Positions 1-7,589 of a stretch of DNA of 25,089 bases are shown piece after piece (position 1 is the first letter of the stretch; the number at the start of each line of letters is the position of its first letter). The position numbers and the translations under genes are program-made. The notes under the pieces are model-generated. The model worked only from the letters and a program-made list of their open reading frames with translations, searched no databases and was not told the origin of the DNA. Origin of the DNA: DASWDH01 sp035318505 (GTDB taxonomy: Bacteria > Myxococcota_A > Polyangia > Polyangiales > Polyangiaceae); assembly GCA_035318505.1 (NCBI GenBank), contig DATHEQ010000071.1:1-25089 (forward strand), read 5' to 3'.

Positions 1-841
1 TGGCCCGATGAAATCCTTCGTAGGGGGGAATGGGGCGGCGATCCTGGGCCAGGCGGTCGATGGGGGAGGCGAGGGGAGCGGCGCCGTCGATGGGGAGGGT
101 CACCCCGGTGATGAACGCGGCCGCCTCGCTGAGTAGAAAACAAACCGCGGCGCTTACCTCGGCTTCGCTTCCGAACCGGCGGAGCGGCACGTTGTCGCGC
201 AAGAGCGGGATGAGCTCGTGAACGGAGCTCTCGTACGTATCGAGGCCGCTCGAGGCGATGTACCCAGGAGCTACGGCGTTGACCCGCACGCCTGCCGCGG
301 CCCATTCCACGGCCGAAGTCTTGGTCAGGTTGATCATGCCGGCGCGCGCCGCCCCCGAGTGCGCCATGCCCGGCATGCCTCGCTCGCAATCGGCGACGAT
401 GTTCACGATGGCGCCGCCATGATCGGCGAACGATCGCTCGAACACCTCTCTCGACATGAGAAAACCGCCGAGCAGGTTGGTGCGAACGACGGCTTCGAAG
501 CCTTTGCGCGAGATCGAGACGAGGGGCGACGGGTATTGCCCCCCGGCGTTGTTGACGAGACCGTGGATGCGCCCGCGCTCTTCGACGATGGCGCCGACGG
601 CGCGCTTGACCGCCTCCTCGTCGCGAATGTCGCACACCTGATGCGAGGCAGAGCCGCCGTCTTCCGCGATCTCGGCCACGGTGCGCGTGAGCTTCTCCTC
701 GGTGCGCCCGAGAACGACGACGTGGGCGCCGAGCGCGGTCAGCTCGTGTGCGATGCAGCGCCCGATGCCGCTACCCCCGCCTGTGACGACGACGACCTGC
801 TCTCGAAAGAGTTCGGGACGAAATACGGTGCGATAAGGCAT
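1..841 (-). CDS. PECR-like short-chain dehydrogenase/reductase (partial, C-terminus cut by window edge)
   Basis: The reading frame starts at the ATG whose first base is 841 and stays open to the left edge, giving 280 residues. It has the NAD(P)-binding TGGGSGIG motif (residues 20-27), NNAG (97-100) and a C-terminal SDR core ending in FITGVTLPIDG. The active-site stretch is HSGAARAG (161-168), then INLTK (170-174), AVEWA and RVNAVAPG. This pattern resembles peroxisomal trans-2-enoyl-CoA reductase (PECR) and its bacterial relatives, so an NADPH-dependent enoyl-CoA or 2,4-dienoyl-CoA reductase role in fatty-acid metabolism is inferred. No canonical YxxxK is present: His stands where classical SDRs have Tyr, and Ile precedes NLTK. 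The family is usually about 280-305 residues, so only a few residues should be missing. The gene lies downstream of purL but has its own promoter-like sequence. The SDR fold is certain; the substrate is not. Confidence 0.88.
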   Translation of the reverse strand, partial: MPYRTVFRPELFREQVVVVTGGGSGIGRCIAHELTALGAHVVVLGRTEEKLTRTVAEIAEDGGSASHQVCDIRDEEAVKRAVGAIVEERGRIHGLVNNAGGQYPSPLVSISRKGFEAVVRTNLLGGFLMSREVFERSFADHGGAIVNIVADCERGMPGMAHSGAARAGMINLTKTSAVEWAAAGVRVNAVAPGYIASSGLDTYESSVHELIPLLRDNVPLRRFGSEAEVSAAVCFLLSEAAAFITGVTLPIDGAAPLASPIDRLAQDRRPIPPYEGFHRA

Positions 842-867
842 TAATGAACCACGATTCAGTTATGGTT

Positions 868-896
868 GATATAGCGCATCACGACCATCATGTGAA
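868..896 (-). promoter_or_regulatory. Sigma70-like promoter for the SDR gene
   Basis: Read on the minus strand, TTCACA (plus 891-896) and TATATC (plus 868-873) are separated by exactly 17 nt. They match the -35 consensus at 5 of 6 bases and the -10 consensus at 4 of 6. The -10 box lies about 27 nt before the ATG at 841, implying a 5' leader of about 20 nt without an obvious Shine-Dalgarno. ATGGT (862-866) and ACCAT (884-888) form an imperfect inverted repeat across the -10 box that could be an operator. This AT-rich stretch stands out from its surroundings. Visual match only. Confidence 0.45.
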
Positions 897-959
897 TGGA
901 AAAAACAGACAACAACACACACGGACGAGAATGAGTCGTGAATCAGTCCGAGCAGCGCG

Positions 960-3296
960 TCACTCCCCCACGATGGGAACGAGGCATTGCTCCCGGGCGC
1001 CCTGCAGCTCCTCGAGCGTGGCGCGAATGATCTCCAACCCCGCCCCCCGCACGACGAAGTCGCTGGCGGTGGTGACGCCGAGCTCGATGAGCGAAACGCC
1101 CGCCCGGCGCGCGCACTCGCGAACCTCGGCGAGCTTGGCGGGCGAAACCGACGCCACGATGCGGCTCGGCTCTTCCGAGAAGAGCGCTGCCACGTGTCCG
1201 CCTGCCACGGCGGGCAGCGAAACGTCGACCCCCACCAACCTACCCGGCGGAGGCGCCGCGACGCAGCACTCGACCAGTGCCGTCGCCAGCCCGCCGTCGG
1301 AAATATCGTGCATCGATGACACCAAGCCGCCGCGCGCGAGCTCGAGGGCAAGCGATTGCACCTTTCGCTCCATTTCGAGGTCGAGGGGAGGCAGACGCCC
1401 TTGAACTTTGCCCGTGCGCGACACCACGTATTCTGACCCTCCGAGAAGCCCGGCGCCCGTAGGGCCGAGCAGCACCACGGCCGCGCCGGGACCATCGAAA
1501 GGAAGGGTCACCACGTCTTCGAGGCGAGCCACCAGGCCGACCGCGCCAATGGTGGGCGTAGGTAGGATCGCGCGCCCGTCGGTCTCGTTGTAGAAGCTCA
1601 CGTTGCCACTGACGATGGGGACGCCGAGCGCGCGGCAAGCGGCGGCCATGCCGTCGATGGCCCGCGCGAACTGCTCCATGATTTCCGGGCGCTCGGGTGA
1701 GCCGAAGTTCAAGCAATCGGTGAGCCCGATGGGCTCGGCGCCGCTGACGGCGAGGTTGCGACAAGCCTCGGCCACGGCCATCGCCGCCCCTTGATAGGGA
1801 TCGAGCTCGACGTAGCGGCCGTTACAGTCGGTGGCGAACGCCAGCAGCTTGTCGACGGTGCGGCCGTCCTTTTCGCAAGGGACGCGCACGACGCCCGCAT
1901 CCGACCCGCAGCGAACGACAGTCCCTCCGCGCACGGTTTGATCGTATTGGCGGTAGATCCAGCGGCGCGACCCGAGGTTGGGCGAGCCGATGAGACGCAG
2001 AAGCTCGGCTTTGAGATCCGTGGGAGCGGCGATCGTGCGAGGGTCGAACGCATGCCGCCCTGGCAGCGACGGATCGGGCCCGCGCGGGCGGTCGTACTTC
2101 GGTGCGGCGTCGGCCAAGATCGAGACCGGCAGATCACAGACCACGGCCGGCTCGCGCGAGGGGGGGGCCGCGCCTTCGAGCGGGTCGAACCCCGGCGTCG
2201 CACGCACGACCCAGCGCCCGCTGTCGGTGACGCGACCGATGACGACCGCATCGAGGTCCCATTTCTTGCAGATGCCGATGACCCGCTCTTCGCAGCCCTT
2301 CTTGGCGACGAGCAGCATCCGCTCTTGTGATTCGGAGAGGAGCATCTCGTAAGGCGTGAGTCGCCGCGCGCGCCGCGGGATCTGATCGAGATCGAGGTCG
2401 AGCCCGTTGCCCGCGCGCGAAGCCATCTCGACCGACGACGAGGTGAGACCGGCGGCGCCCATGTCCTGAACACCTTCCAAAAGATCCTCCGCAAAAATTT
2501 CGAGGCACGCCTCGATGAGGAGCTTCTCCATGAACGGGTCACCGACCTGCACCGTGGGGCGCTGGCTCGGTCCGCCGTCGCTGAACTCATCGGACGCCAT
2601 CGTGGCGCCGTGAATGCCGTCGCGCCCCGTCTTGGCGCCCACGTAGAGCACGGGATTGCCGAGGCCTCCGGCGCGCCCGTAGAAGATGCGATCGGTCCGC
2701 GCCACGCCGCAGGTGAAAGCGTTGACGAGGATGTTGCCGTCATAGCTCGGGTCGAATTGCACTTCGCCCCCCACCGTGGGAACGCCGACGCAATTGCCGT
2801 AACCGCCGATCCCGGCGACGACTCCTTTGAGCAGCGCCGCGGTGCGCGGGTGGTCGGGCCTGCCGAAGCGAAGCGAGTCGAGTGACGCAACGGGGCGCGC
2901 GCCCATCGTGAAGACGTCGCGCAAGATCCCGCCGACGCCAGTGGCCGCCCCTTGGTACGGCTCGATGAACGACGGGTGATTGTGCGACTCCATTTTGAAG
3001 ACCGCCGCAAACCCGTCGCCGATATCGACGACGCCCGCGTTTTCCCCCGGTCCTTGGATGACGCGCGGCCCTTCGGTGGGAAGGCGACCGAGATGCACGC
3101 GCGACGATTTGTAGGAGCAGTGCTCGCTCCACATCACGCTGAAAACGCCGAGCTCGGTGTACGTCGGCGTGCGGCCGAGCGCATTCACCGCGCGCTCGTA
3201 CTCGTCCTTCGTGAGATGGTGCGATCGAACGAGATCGTCGGTCAGCGGGGGGTCACCGGGAAACGGCGCGGGCGTGGGAGCGGCAGCGGGCGGCAT
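960..3296 (-). CDS. purL: Phosphoribosylformylglycinamidine synthase subunit PurL
   Basis: This is the synthetase subunit of FGAM synthase: ATP-dependent amidation of FGAR to FGAM, the fourth step of purine synthesis, in the cytoplasm. The N-terminal LTELG-type segment with WSEHCSYK (around residues 56-63) and the HNHPS motif (105-109) with FKME just before it are diagnostic of PurL. The repeated AIRS-type halves are visible (GGILRD, then GTVVRCGSDAG, then GNVSFYNET, DISDGGLA). The protein has 778 residues, slightly longer than the usual 720-750 of the small bacterial form; it lacks the fused glutaminase domain of the large enzyme, so PurQ and PurS should be encoded elsewhere. I chose the ATG at 3296 because AAGGGG sits just before it, although spacing is short; an in-frame TTG at 3308 is the alternative. 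It follows thrC on the same strand, 47 nt from the thrC stop. Confidence 0.97.
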   Translation of the reverse strand: MPPAAAPTPAPFPGDPPLTDDLVRSHHLTKDEYERAVNALGRTPTYTELGVFSVMWSEHCSYKSSRVHLGRLPTEGPRVIQGPGENAGVVDIGDGFAAVFKMESHNHPSFIEPYQGAATGVGGILRDVFTMGARPVASLDSLRFGRPDHPRTAALLKGVVAGIGGYGNCVGVPTVGGEVQFDPSYDGNILVNAFTCGVARTDRIFYGRAGGLGNPVLYVGAKTGRDGIHGATMASDEFSDGGPSQRPTVQVGDPFMEKLLIEACLEIFAEDLLEGVQDMGAAGLTSSSVEMASRAGNGLDLDLDQIPRRARRLTPYEMLLSESQERMLLVAKKGCEERVIGICKKWDLDAVVIGRVTDSGRWVVRATPGFDPLEGAAPPSREPAVVCDLPVSILADAAPKYDRPRGPDPSLPGRHAFDPRTIAAPTDLKAELLRLIGSPNLGSRRWIYRQYDQTVRGGTVVRCGSDAGVVRVPCEKDGRTVDKLLAFATDCNGRYVELDPYQGAAMAVAEACRNLAVSGAEPIGLTDCLNFGSPERPEIMEQFARAIDGMAAACRALGVPIVSGNVSFYNETDGRAILPTPTIGAVGLVARLEDVVTLPFDGPGAAVVLLGPTGAGLLGGSEYVVSRTGKVQGRLPPLDLEMERKVQSLALELARGGLVSSMHDISDGGLATALVECCVAAPPPGRLVGVDVSLPAVAGGHVAALFSEEPSRIVASVSPAKLAEVRECARRAGVSLIELGVTTASDFVVRGAGLEIIRATLEELQGAREQCLVPIVGE

Positions 3297-3343
3297 GGCC
3301 CCTTGCAATTAGCGCAGCGGCGGGACGGCGGGTAGTGGGTCTG

Positions 3344-4681
3344 CTACGCCGGCGCGCCGCGGCGCGTTTCAATCGCTTCCACCACCTTGTCGTAGTCCGC
3401 CGGCAGCTGGATGGGCGGATTGGCCTGCTGTGAGCTCAATCCGGGAAGCGCGCGCTCGTGGTAGCGCACCTTGAACTCGGTGAACTTGAGGCCGTTGGCC
3501 GTCGATAGGACGACGATGCGACTCTTCTTGTCGATAACGCCGCGCCCGATGAGCTTCTCGAGAACGGCGAGCGCCACTGCGGTATGAGGGCAAGTGTACA
3601 TTCCGGATCGGTCAGCCCGTGCCGCTGCTTCCGCGAGCTCCTCTTCCGATGCATCTTCCACGACGCCGTTCATCGCCTCGAGGGCACGAAGGGCCCGGGG
3701 CGAGCTCACGGGATTGCCGATTTGGATCGCCGTCGCCAGGGTCGGTGCGGCCTTGATGGCGGCCACCTCTTTTTTGCCCGCCTTCCAGGCGCGGTAGAGC
3801 GGATTGGCCGCTGCCGCCTGTGCCACCGCGAGACGCGGGTACCGGTCGATGAGCCCGAGATCCTTCATCATGCGAAATCCGGCGTAGAGGGCCCCGGCGT
3901 TTCCGAGATTGCCGCTCGGCAGCACCACCCAGTCGGGCACTTGCCAATCGAACTGCTGCACGATCTCGATGGCCACCGTCTTCTGTCCCTCCAAACGAAG
4001 CGCGTTCATCGAATTGGCCAAGTAGACGAGCTTGGCGTCGGCGAGACGCTGCACGATGGCCATGCAGCCATCGAAGTCGGTGTCGAGCGAGAGCACCAGC
4101 GCGCCGTTGGCGATCGGTTGTACGAGCTGCGCCGTGGAGACTTTGCCCGCCGGAAGCAGCACAGCGACGGGGAGCCCCGCCGCGGCACCGTACGCCGCGA
4201 GCGAAGCCGAGGTGTCGCCGGTCGACGCGCAGGCGATGGCGCGAACGCGCAGTCCCTCCGCGACCGCTTGGCGCACGACCGAAACGAGCACCGTCATTCC
4301 GAGGTCTTTGAACGAGCCGGTGTGGCTGTTGCCGCACATCTTGACCCAAAGGTCGTCGCAGCCGAGCTCACGGCCATAGCGGTCGGCCCAAAAGAGGTTC
4401 GTCCCCCCTTCGTCGGTCGAGACGATGCGATCGTCGGGCACTTCGGGCGCGACCCATTCACGCTTGCCCCACACGCCCGAGCCGTACGGCCAGAGCGTCC
4501 GCTTGTAGCGATCGTCGAACAGCTTCATCCAGTCCTTGGGAGCCCGCGCCGAAGCCAAAGCTCCGAGATCGTGCACGACCTCGAGGAGCCCGGTGCAGCG
4601 TGGACATCGGTAGATGGGCTGGGTAAGCGGAAAGGCCCCTTCGCAACCGGAAAGACAGCGGAACTCAGCGTGGAACGCCAT
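3344..4681 (-). CDS. thrC: Threonine synthase (PLP-dependent)
   Basis: Converts O-phospho-L-homoserine to L-threonine, the last step of threonine synthesis. The 445-residue protein is a fold-type II PLP enzyme: the PLP lysine is K125 in SHTGSFKDLGM, and PSGNLGNAG is the phosphate-binding loop. Its N-terminus has a four-cysteine zinc-ribbon-like pair (C9, C13, C26, C29: CxxxC and CxxC), common in bacterial and archaeal threonine synthases of the shorter class. The frame is open upstream to a GTG at 4771, but homology-like sequence starts at MAFHAEFRC, so I use the ATG at 4681. No good Shine-Dalgarno precedes it; AGAAGG lies about 20 nt upstream. Divergent from the phosphoesterase at 4867. A related cysteate or diaminopropionate synthase is conceivable but less likely. 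Confidence 0.93.
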   Translation of the reverse strand: MAFHAEFRCLSGCEGAFPLTQPIYRCPRCTGLLEVVHDLGALASARAPKDWMKLFDDRYKRTLWPYGSGVWGKREWVAPEVPDDRIVSTDEGGTNLFWADRYGRELGCDDLWVKMCGNSHTGSFKDLGMTVLVSVVRQAVAEGLRVRAIACASTGDTSASLAAYGAAAGLPVAVLLPAGKVSTAQLVQPIANGALVLSLDTDFDGCMAIVQRLADAKLVYLANSMNALRLEGQKTVAIEIVQQFDWQVPDWVVLPSGNLGNAGALYAGFRMMKDLGLIDRYPRLAVAQAAAANPLYRAWKAGKKEVAAIKAAPTLATAIQIGNPVSSPRALRALEAMNGVVEDASEEELAEAAARADRSGMYTCPHTAVALAVLEKLIGRGVIDKKSRIVVLSTANGLKFTEFKVRYHERALPGLSSQQANPPIQLPADYDKVVEAIETRRGAPA

Positions 4682-4866
4682 GGGTTTCGCGAGTCTAGCC
4701 GAACCTTCTAACTTAGCACACGGAACCGCGTAGCGCATTACGCACTTATGGCGCATCCTTAAAGGAAGCACGGCGCGTTTATCTTCCCGGTAAGAGAGCC
4801 GCCCCGTTCTTCGGTCGGACGGTTGGTCCGGCCGACACGTCTCACTTAAGAGTCGAGCTCCTCCTC
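4682..4866. promoter_or_regulatory. Divergent intergenic region between thrC and a phosphoesterase gene
   Basis: This 185-bp spacer must carry both outward promoters; no clear -35/-10 pair was found by eye. An imperfect hairpin is visible: GTCGGAC (4814-4820) opposite GTCCGGCCGAC (4826-4836), about 30 nt before the plus-strand ATG. The region is more AT-rich than the flanking genes near 4700-4780. Regulatory role inferred from position only. Confidence 0.35.
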
Positions 4867-5667
4867 ATGCGTATCGCTCATCTCTCGGATCTACATTTGC
4901 TCGAACCGAACGTGGAGCGGCGATCGTTCCGCGACCGGGTCCGGCTCGGCTACTTGTCTTTGTTTCGCCCTATCGATGTCGCTGCCCGCATGCGCCGCGC
5001 CCGGCGCGCCCTCGAACAAGCCAAGACACTCGGGTTCGATCACCTCGTCATCTCCGGCGACCTCACCGAGGACGGTACGGCGCCACAGTTCGAGCAGCTC
5101 GGCTTCGTGCTTTCCGAAAGTCGCATCGACCCGCTCAAGGTGACGCTCGTGCCTGGCAACCACGACGCCTATTGCGACCGTGCGGCCTTCGCGCGTGCGC
5201 TCGATGGCCCCCTTCGTCCCTACGCGCCCGGCAGCGGTGGCGTCGCCGGCAAGGTGATTGACCTCGGCGAAGCCGTACTTCTGCCCATCAGCACGGCGGT
5301 CCATCAGCACTGGGCCTATTCGTCCGGCCATATCGAAGGCGCCATGTACGACGGCATCGACAAGCGGGCCTCCGACCCCGGTCTCTCCAAGCGGGCAATG
5401 ATCGTCGTGCAGCACCATGCGCCGACGCGGCACCCGGTCGCAGCCATGCAGTGGGTCGACGGCTTGCGGGGTTATCAGCGTCTCCTCGCGCTGCTCGCCA
5501 AACTTCGGGGTGTCCAGGTTCTGCATGGCCACCTCCACACCGCGGTGACGCGGGTCCTCGAGATGGGCGGTATCACGCGCATCTTCGGGGCTCCCGCCGT
5601 CGTCGAGGACGACGAGCCGCGTGTGCGCATTTACGAGACCCGCGGCGGCATCATCGTCGCCGCCTGA
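4867..5667 (+). CDS. Calcineurin-like metallophosphoesterase, CpdA-like
   Basis: A 266-residue soluble protein with all the metal-binding motifs of class III phosphodiesterases: SDLH (D8, H10), GDLTEDG (D65), GNHDAY (N98, H99, D100), HHAP (183-186) and HGHLH (220-224). The family binds two metal ions and hydrolyses phosphodiesters; the size and the short GNHD spacing fit the CpdA/Icc group (3',5'-cyclic nucleotide phosphodiesterases). The actual substrate (cAMP, another cyclic nucleotide, or a lipid-linked phosphodiester) cannot be read from sequence. The ATG at 4867 is immediately followed by the first motif, which fixes the start. No signal peptide or membrane segment, so probably cytoplasmic. 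A short gap with a promoter-like sequence separates it from the peroxiredoxin gene. Confidence 0.88.
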   Translation: MRIAHLSDLHLLEPNVERRSFRDRVRLGYLSLFRPIDVAARMRRARRALEQAKTLGFDHLVISGDLTEDGTAPQFEQLGFVLSESRIDPLKVTLVPGNHDAYCDRAAFARALDGPLRPYAPGSGGVAGKVIDLGEAVLLPISTAVHQHWAYSSGHIEGAMYDGIDKRASDPGLSKRAMIVVQHHAPTRHPVAAMQWVDGLRGYQRLLALLAKLRGVQVLHGHLHTAVTRVLEMGGITRIFGAPAVVEDDEPRVRIYETRGGIIVAA

Positions 5668-5704
5668 TTCGGCCGGGGTTCACCCACCTCCGTATCCAAC
5701 GCCG

Positions 5705-5756
5705 TTGCCTCGGCTACGAGATCGACTAGATTGCGTCTCCCTTAGACCAACGGAGG
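5705..5756 (+). promoter_or_regulatory. Promoter-like elements and Shine-Dalgarno of the peroxiredoxin-fumC pair
   Basis: TTGCCT (5705-5710) and TAGATT (5727-5732) are 16 nt apart and resemble sigma70 -35 and -10 hexamers. GGAGG at 5752-5756 lies 4 nt before the ATG at 5761, a strong ribosome-binding site. This suggests that the peroxiredoxin and fumC form their own transcription unit rather than depending on the phosphoesterase gene upstream. Visual match only for the promoter; the Shine-Dalgarno is clear. Confidence 0.45.
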
Positions 5757-5760
5757 CAAC

Positions 5761-6198
5761 ATGCTCAAAGCAGGCGACAAGGCCCCCAACTTTTCCCTCG
5801 AGACGGATACCGGCAAAACGATCACGCTGGGTGAGCTCGGGGATAAGCCGGTCGTGCTCTTCTTCTACCCGAAGGACGACACACCGGGATGCACCATCGA
5901 ATGCAAGGAGTTCCGTGACGCGCTTCCGAAGTTCGAGGCCAAGGCGCACGTGCTCGGAGTAAGCTCCGATGACAAGGCCAGTCACATCGCCTTCCGCGAG
6001 AAGTTCGGGCTGAACTTTCCGCTGCTCGTCGACGCCGAAGGCAACGTCGCCAAGGAATTCGGCGTGTGGGCAGAGACGCCCTACGGTCCGCAAAACAAGC
6101 GCACCACGTTCATTCTTCGCGGCAACACCGTCGATCGCGTCTTCGAAAGCGTGAAACCGCAAGGACACGCCGACGAGGTCCTGAAGGCCCTCGGCTGA
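5761..6198 (+). CDS. bcp: Thioredoxin-dependent thiol peroxidase (Prx Q / Bcp)
   Basis: A 145-residue cytoplasmic peroxiredoxin that reduces hydrogen peroxide and organic hydroperoxides. The peroxidatic cysteine is C44 in PKDDTPGCT, and the family motif FGVW and the C-terminal RTTFIL strand are present. A second cysteine at C48 is the likely resolving cysteine. It is one residue closer than in E. coli Bcp, which has four residues between the two. Start supported by GGAGG four bases upstream. The stop at 6198 is two bases before fumC, so the two genes are almost certainly co-transcribed, coupling peroxide defence to an iron-free TCA-cycle enzyme. Confidence 0.95.
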   Translation: MLKAGDKAPNFSLETDTGKTITLGELGDKPVVLFFYPKDDTPGCTIECKEFRDALPKFEAKAHVLGVSSDDKASHIAFREKFGLNFPLLVDAEGNVAKEFGVWAETPYGPQNKRTTFILRGNTVDRVFESVKPQGHADEVLKALG

Positions 6199-6200
6199 TC

Positions 6201-7589
6201 ATGGGGCGCGGCGGCGTTCGCATCGAGAAGGACACTTTTGGCCCCATCGAGGTGCCGGCCGAGCGGCTGTGGGGCGCGCAGACCCAGCGCTCGCTCACGA
6301 ATTTCAAGATCTCCGGCGAACGCATGCCGCGCGCCCTCATCCATGCGCTGGCGCTGGTCAAAAAAGCGGCCGCGCTCGTCAACCTCGATCTCGGGACACT
6401 CGACCACAAGAAGGGTCAGGCGATCATCGCCGCCGCCGACGAGGTGCTGGCGGGCAAGCACGATGACGAGTTTCCGCTGGTGGTCTGGCAAACGGGAAGC
6501 GGCACCCAGACCAACATGAACATGAACGAGGTGCTGGCCAACCGGGCGAGTGAGTTGGCCGGCGGCGAGCGTGGCGAGGGGAGGCTCGTTCACCCGAACG
6601 ACGACGTGAACCGCGGGCAATCGTCGAACGACGTGTTCCCGACGGCAATGCACGTAGCGGCCGTCGGCGCGATCAAAGACCAACTATTGCCCGCGATGGG
6701 CAGGCTGAAGGGCGCGCTCGGTGACAAGGCCGGGGCGTTCAAGTCGATCGTCAAAATCGGACGCACGCATTTGCAGGATGCGGTGCCGCTCACCTTGGGC
6801 CAGGAGTTTTCGGGCTACGTCGCGCAGCTCGAGCACGGCATGACCCATTGCGAAGCCGCGCTGCCGCACCTCTGCGAGCTCGCGGTCGGCGGGACGGCCG
6901 TCGGGACCGGTCTCAACGCTCACCCGGAGTATGCCGTACGCGTAGCCAAAAAGCTGACCGAGCTCACCGGGCATCCTTTCGTGACGGCGCCGAACAAGTT
7001 CGAGGCGCTAGCGGCCAACGACGCGCTCGTTCACGCGCACGGCGCGCTGAAGACGGTCGCCGCGTCGCTCACCAAGATTGCCAACGACATCCGCTGGCTC
7101 GCTTCCGGTCCGCGCTGCGGTATCGGCGAGATCACGATTCCCGAAAACGAGCCGGGCAGCTCGATCATGCCCGGCAAGGTGAATCCGACGCAATGCGAGG
7201 CGGTGACGATGCTGGCGGCGCAGGTGATGGGCAACGACGTCGCCATCAACATCGGAGGCGCGTCGGGCAATTTCGAGCTGAATGTCTTCAAGCCCGTCAT
7301 CATTCACAACTTCTTGCAGAGCATTCGCCTTCTGTCCGATGGATCGGACAGCCTGCGCGAGCATTGCGTCGTCGGTATCGAGCCGAATCGCGAGCGCATC
7401 AAGTCGAACCTCGACAATTCACTGATGCTCGTCACCTCGTTGAATCCCCACATCGGCTACGACAACGCCGCCAAGATCGCCAAGACCGCACACAAGCAGG
7501 GCAAGACCTTGCGTGAGGTCGCCGTCGAGCTCGGTCTCATGACCGGTGAACAATTCGACGAGTGGGTGCGCCCCGAGAAAATGGTCTAA
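6201..7589 (+). CDS. fumC: Class II fumarate hydratase
   Basis: Reversible hydration of fumarate to L-malate in the TCA cycle, by the oxygen-stable, iron-sulphur-free class. The 462-residue length matches FumC. Visible family features: SGTQTNMNMNEV, SSNDVFPTAMH, GRTHLQDAVPLTLGQE (catalytic-His segment near residue 188) and the GSSIMPGKVNP signature of the fumarase/aspartase superfamily (about residues 318-328). The TQCEA that follows favours fumarase over aspartase. The frame is open upstream, but the ATG at 6201, two bases after the peroxiredoxin stop, gives the expected N-terminus (RIEKDTFGPIEVP). The pairing with a peroxidase makes sense, since class II fumarases resist the oxidants that inactivate class I enzymes; that link is inference. 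Confidence 0.97.
   Translation: MGRGGVRIEKDTFGPIEVPAERLWGAQTQRSLTNFKISGERMPRALIHALALVKKAAALVNLDLGTLDHKKGQAIIAAADEVLAGKHDDEFPLVVWQTGSGTQTNMNMNEVLANRASELAGGERGEGRLVHPNDDVNRGQSSNDVFPTAMHVAAVGAIKDQLLPAMGRLKGALGDKAGAFKSIVKIGRTHLQDAVPLTLGQEFSGYVAQLEHGMTHCEAALPHLCELAVGGTAVGTGLNAHPEYAVRVAKKLTELTGHPFVTAPNKFEALAANDALVHAHGALKTVAASLTKIANDIRWLASGPRCGIGEITIPENEPGSSIMPGKVNPTQCEAVTMLAAQVMGNDVAINIGGASGNFELNVFKPVIIHNFLQSIRLLSDGSDSLREHCVVGIEPNRERIKSNLDNSLMLVTSLNPHIGYDNAAKIAKTAHKQGKTLREVAVELGLMTGEQFDEWVRPEKMV

Noticed and set aside
3584..4711. 375-codon plus-strand open frame opposite thrC
   Set aside because: Antisense to a complete threonine synthase; Arg/His-rich with no domain.
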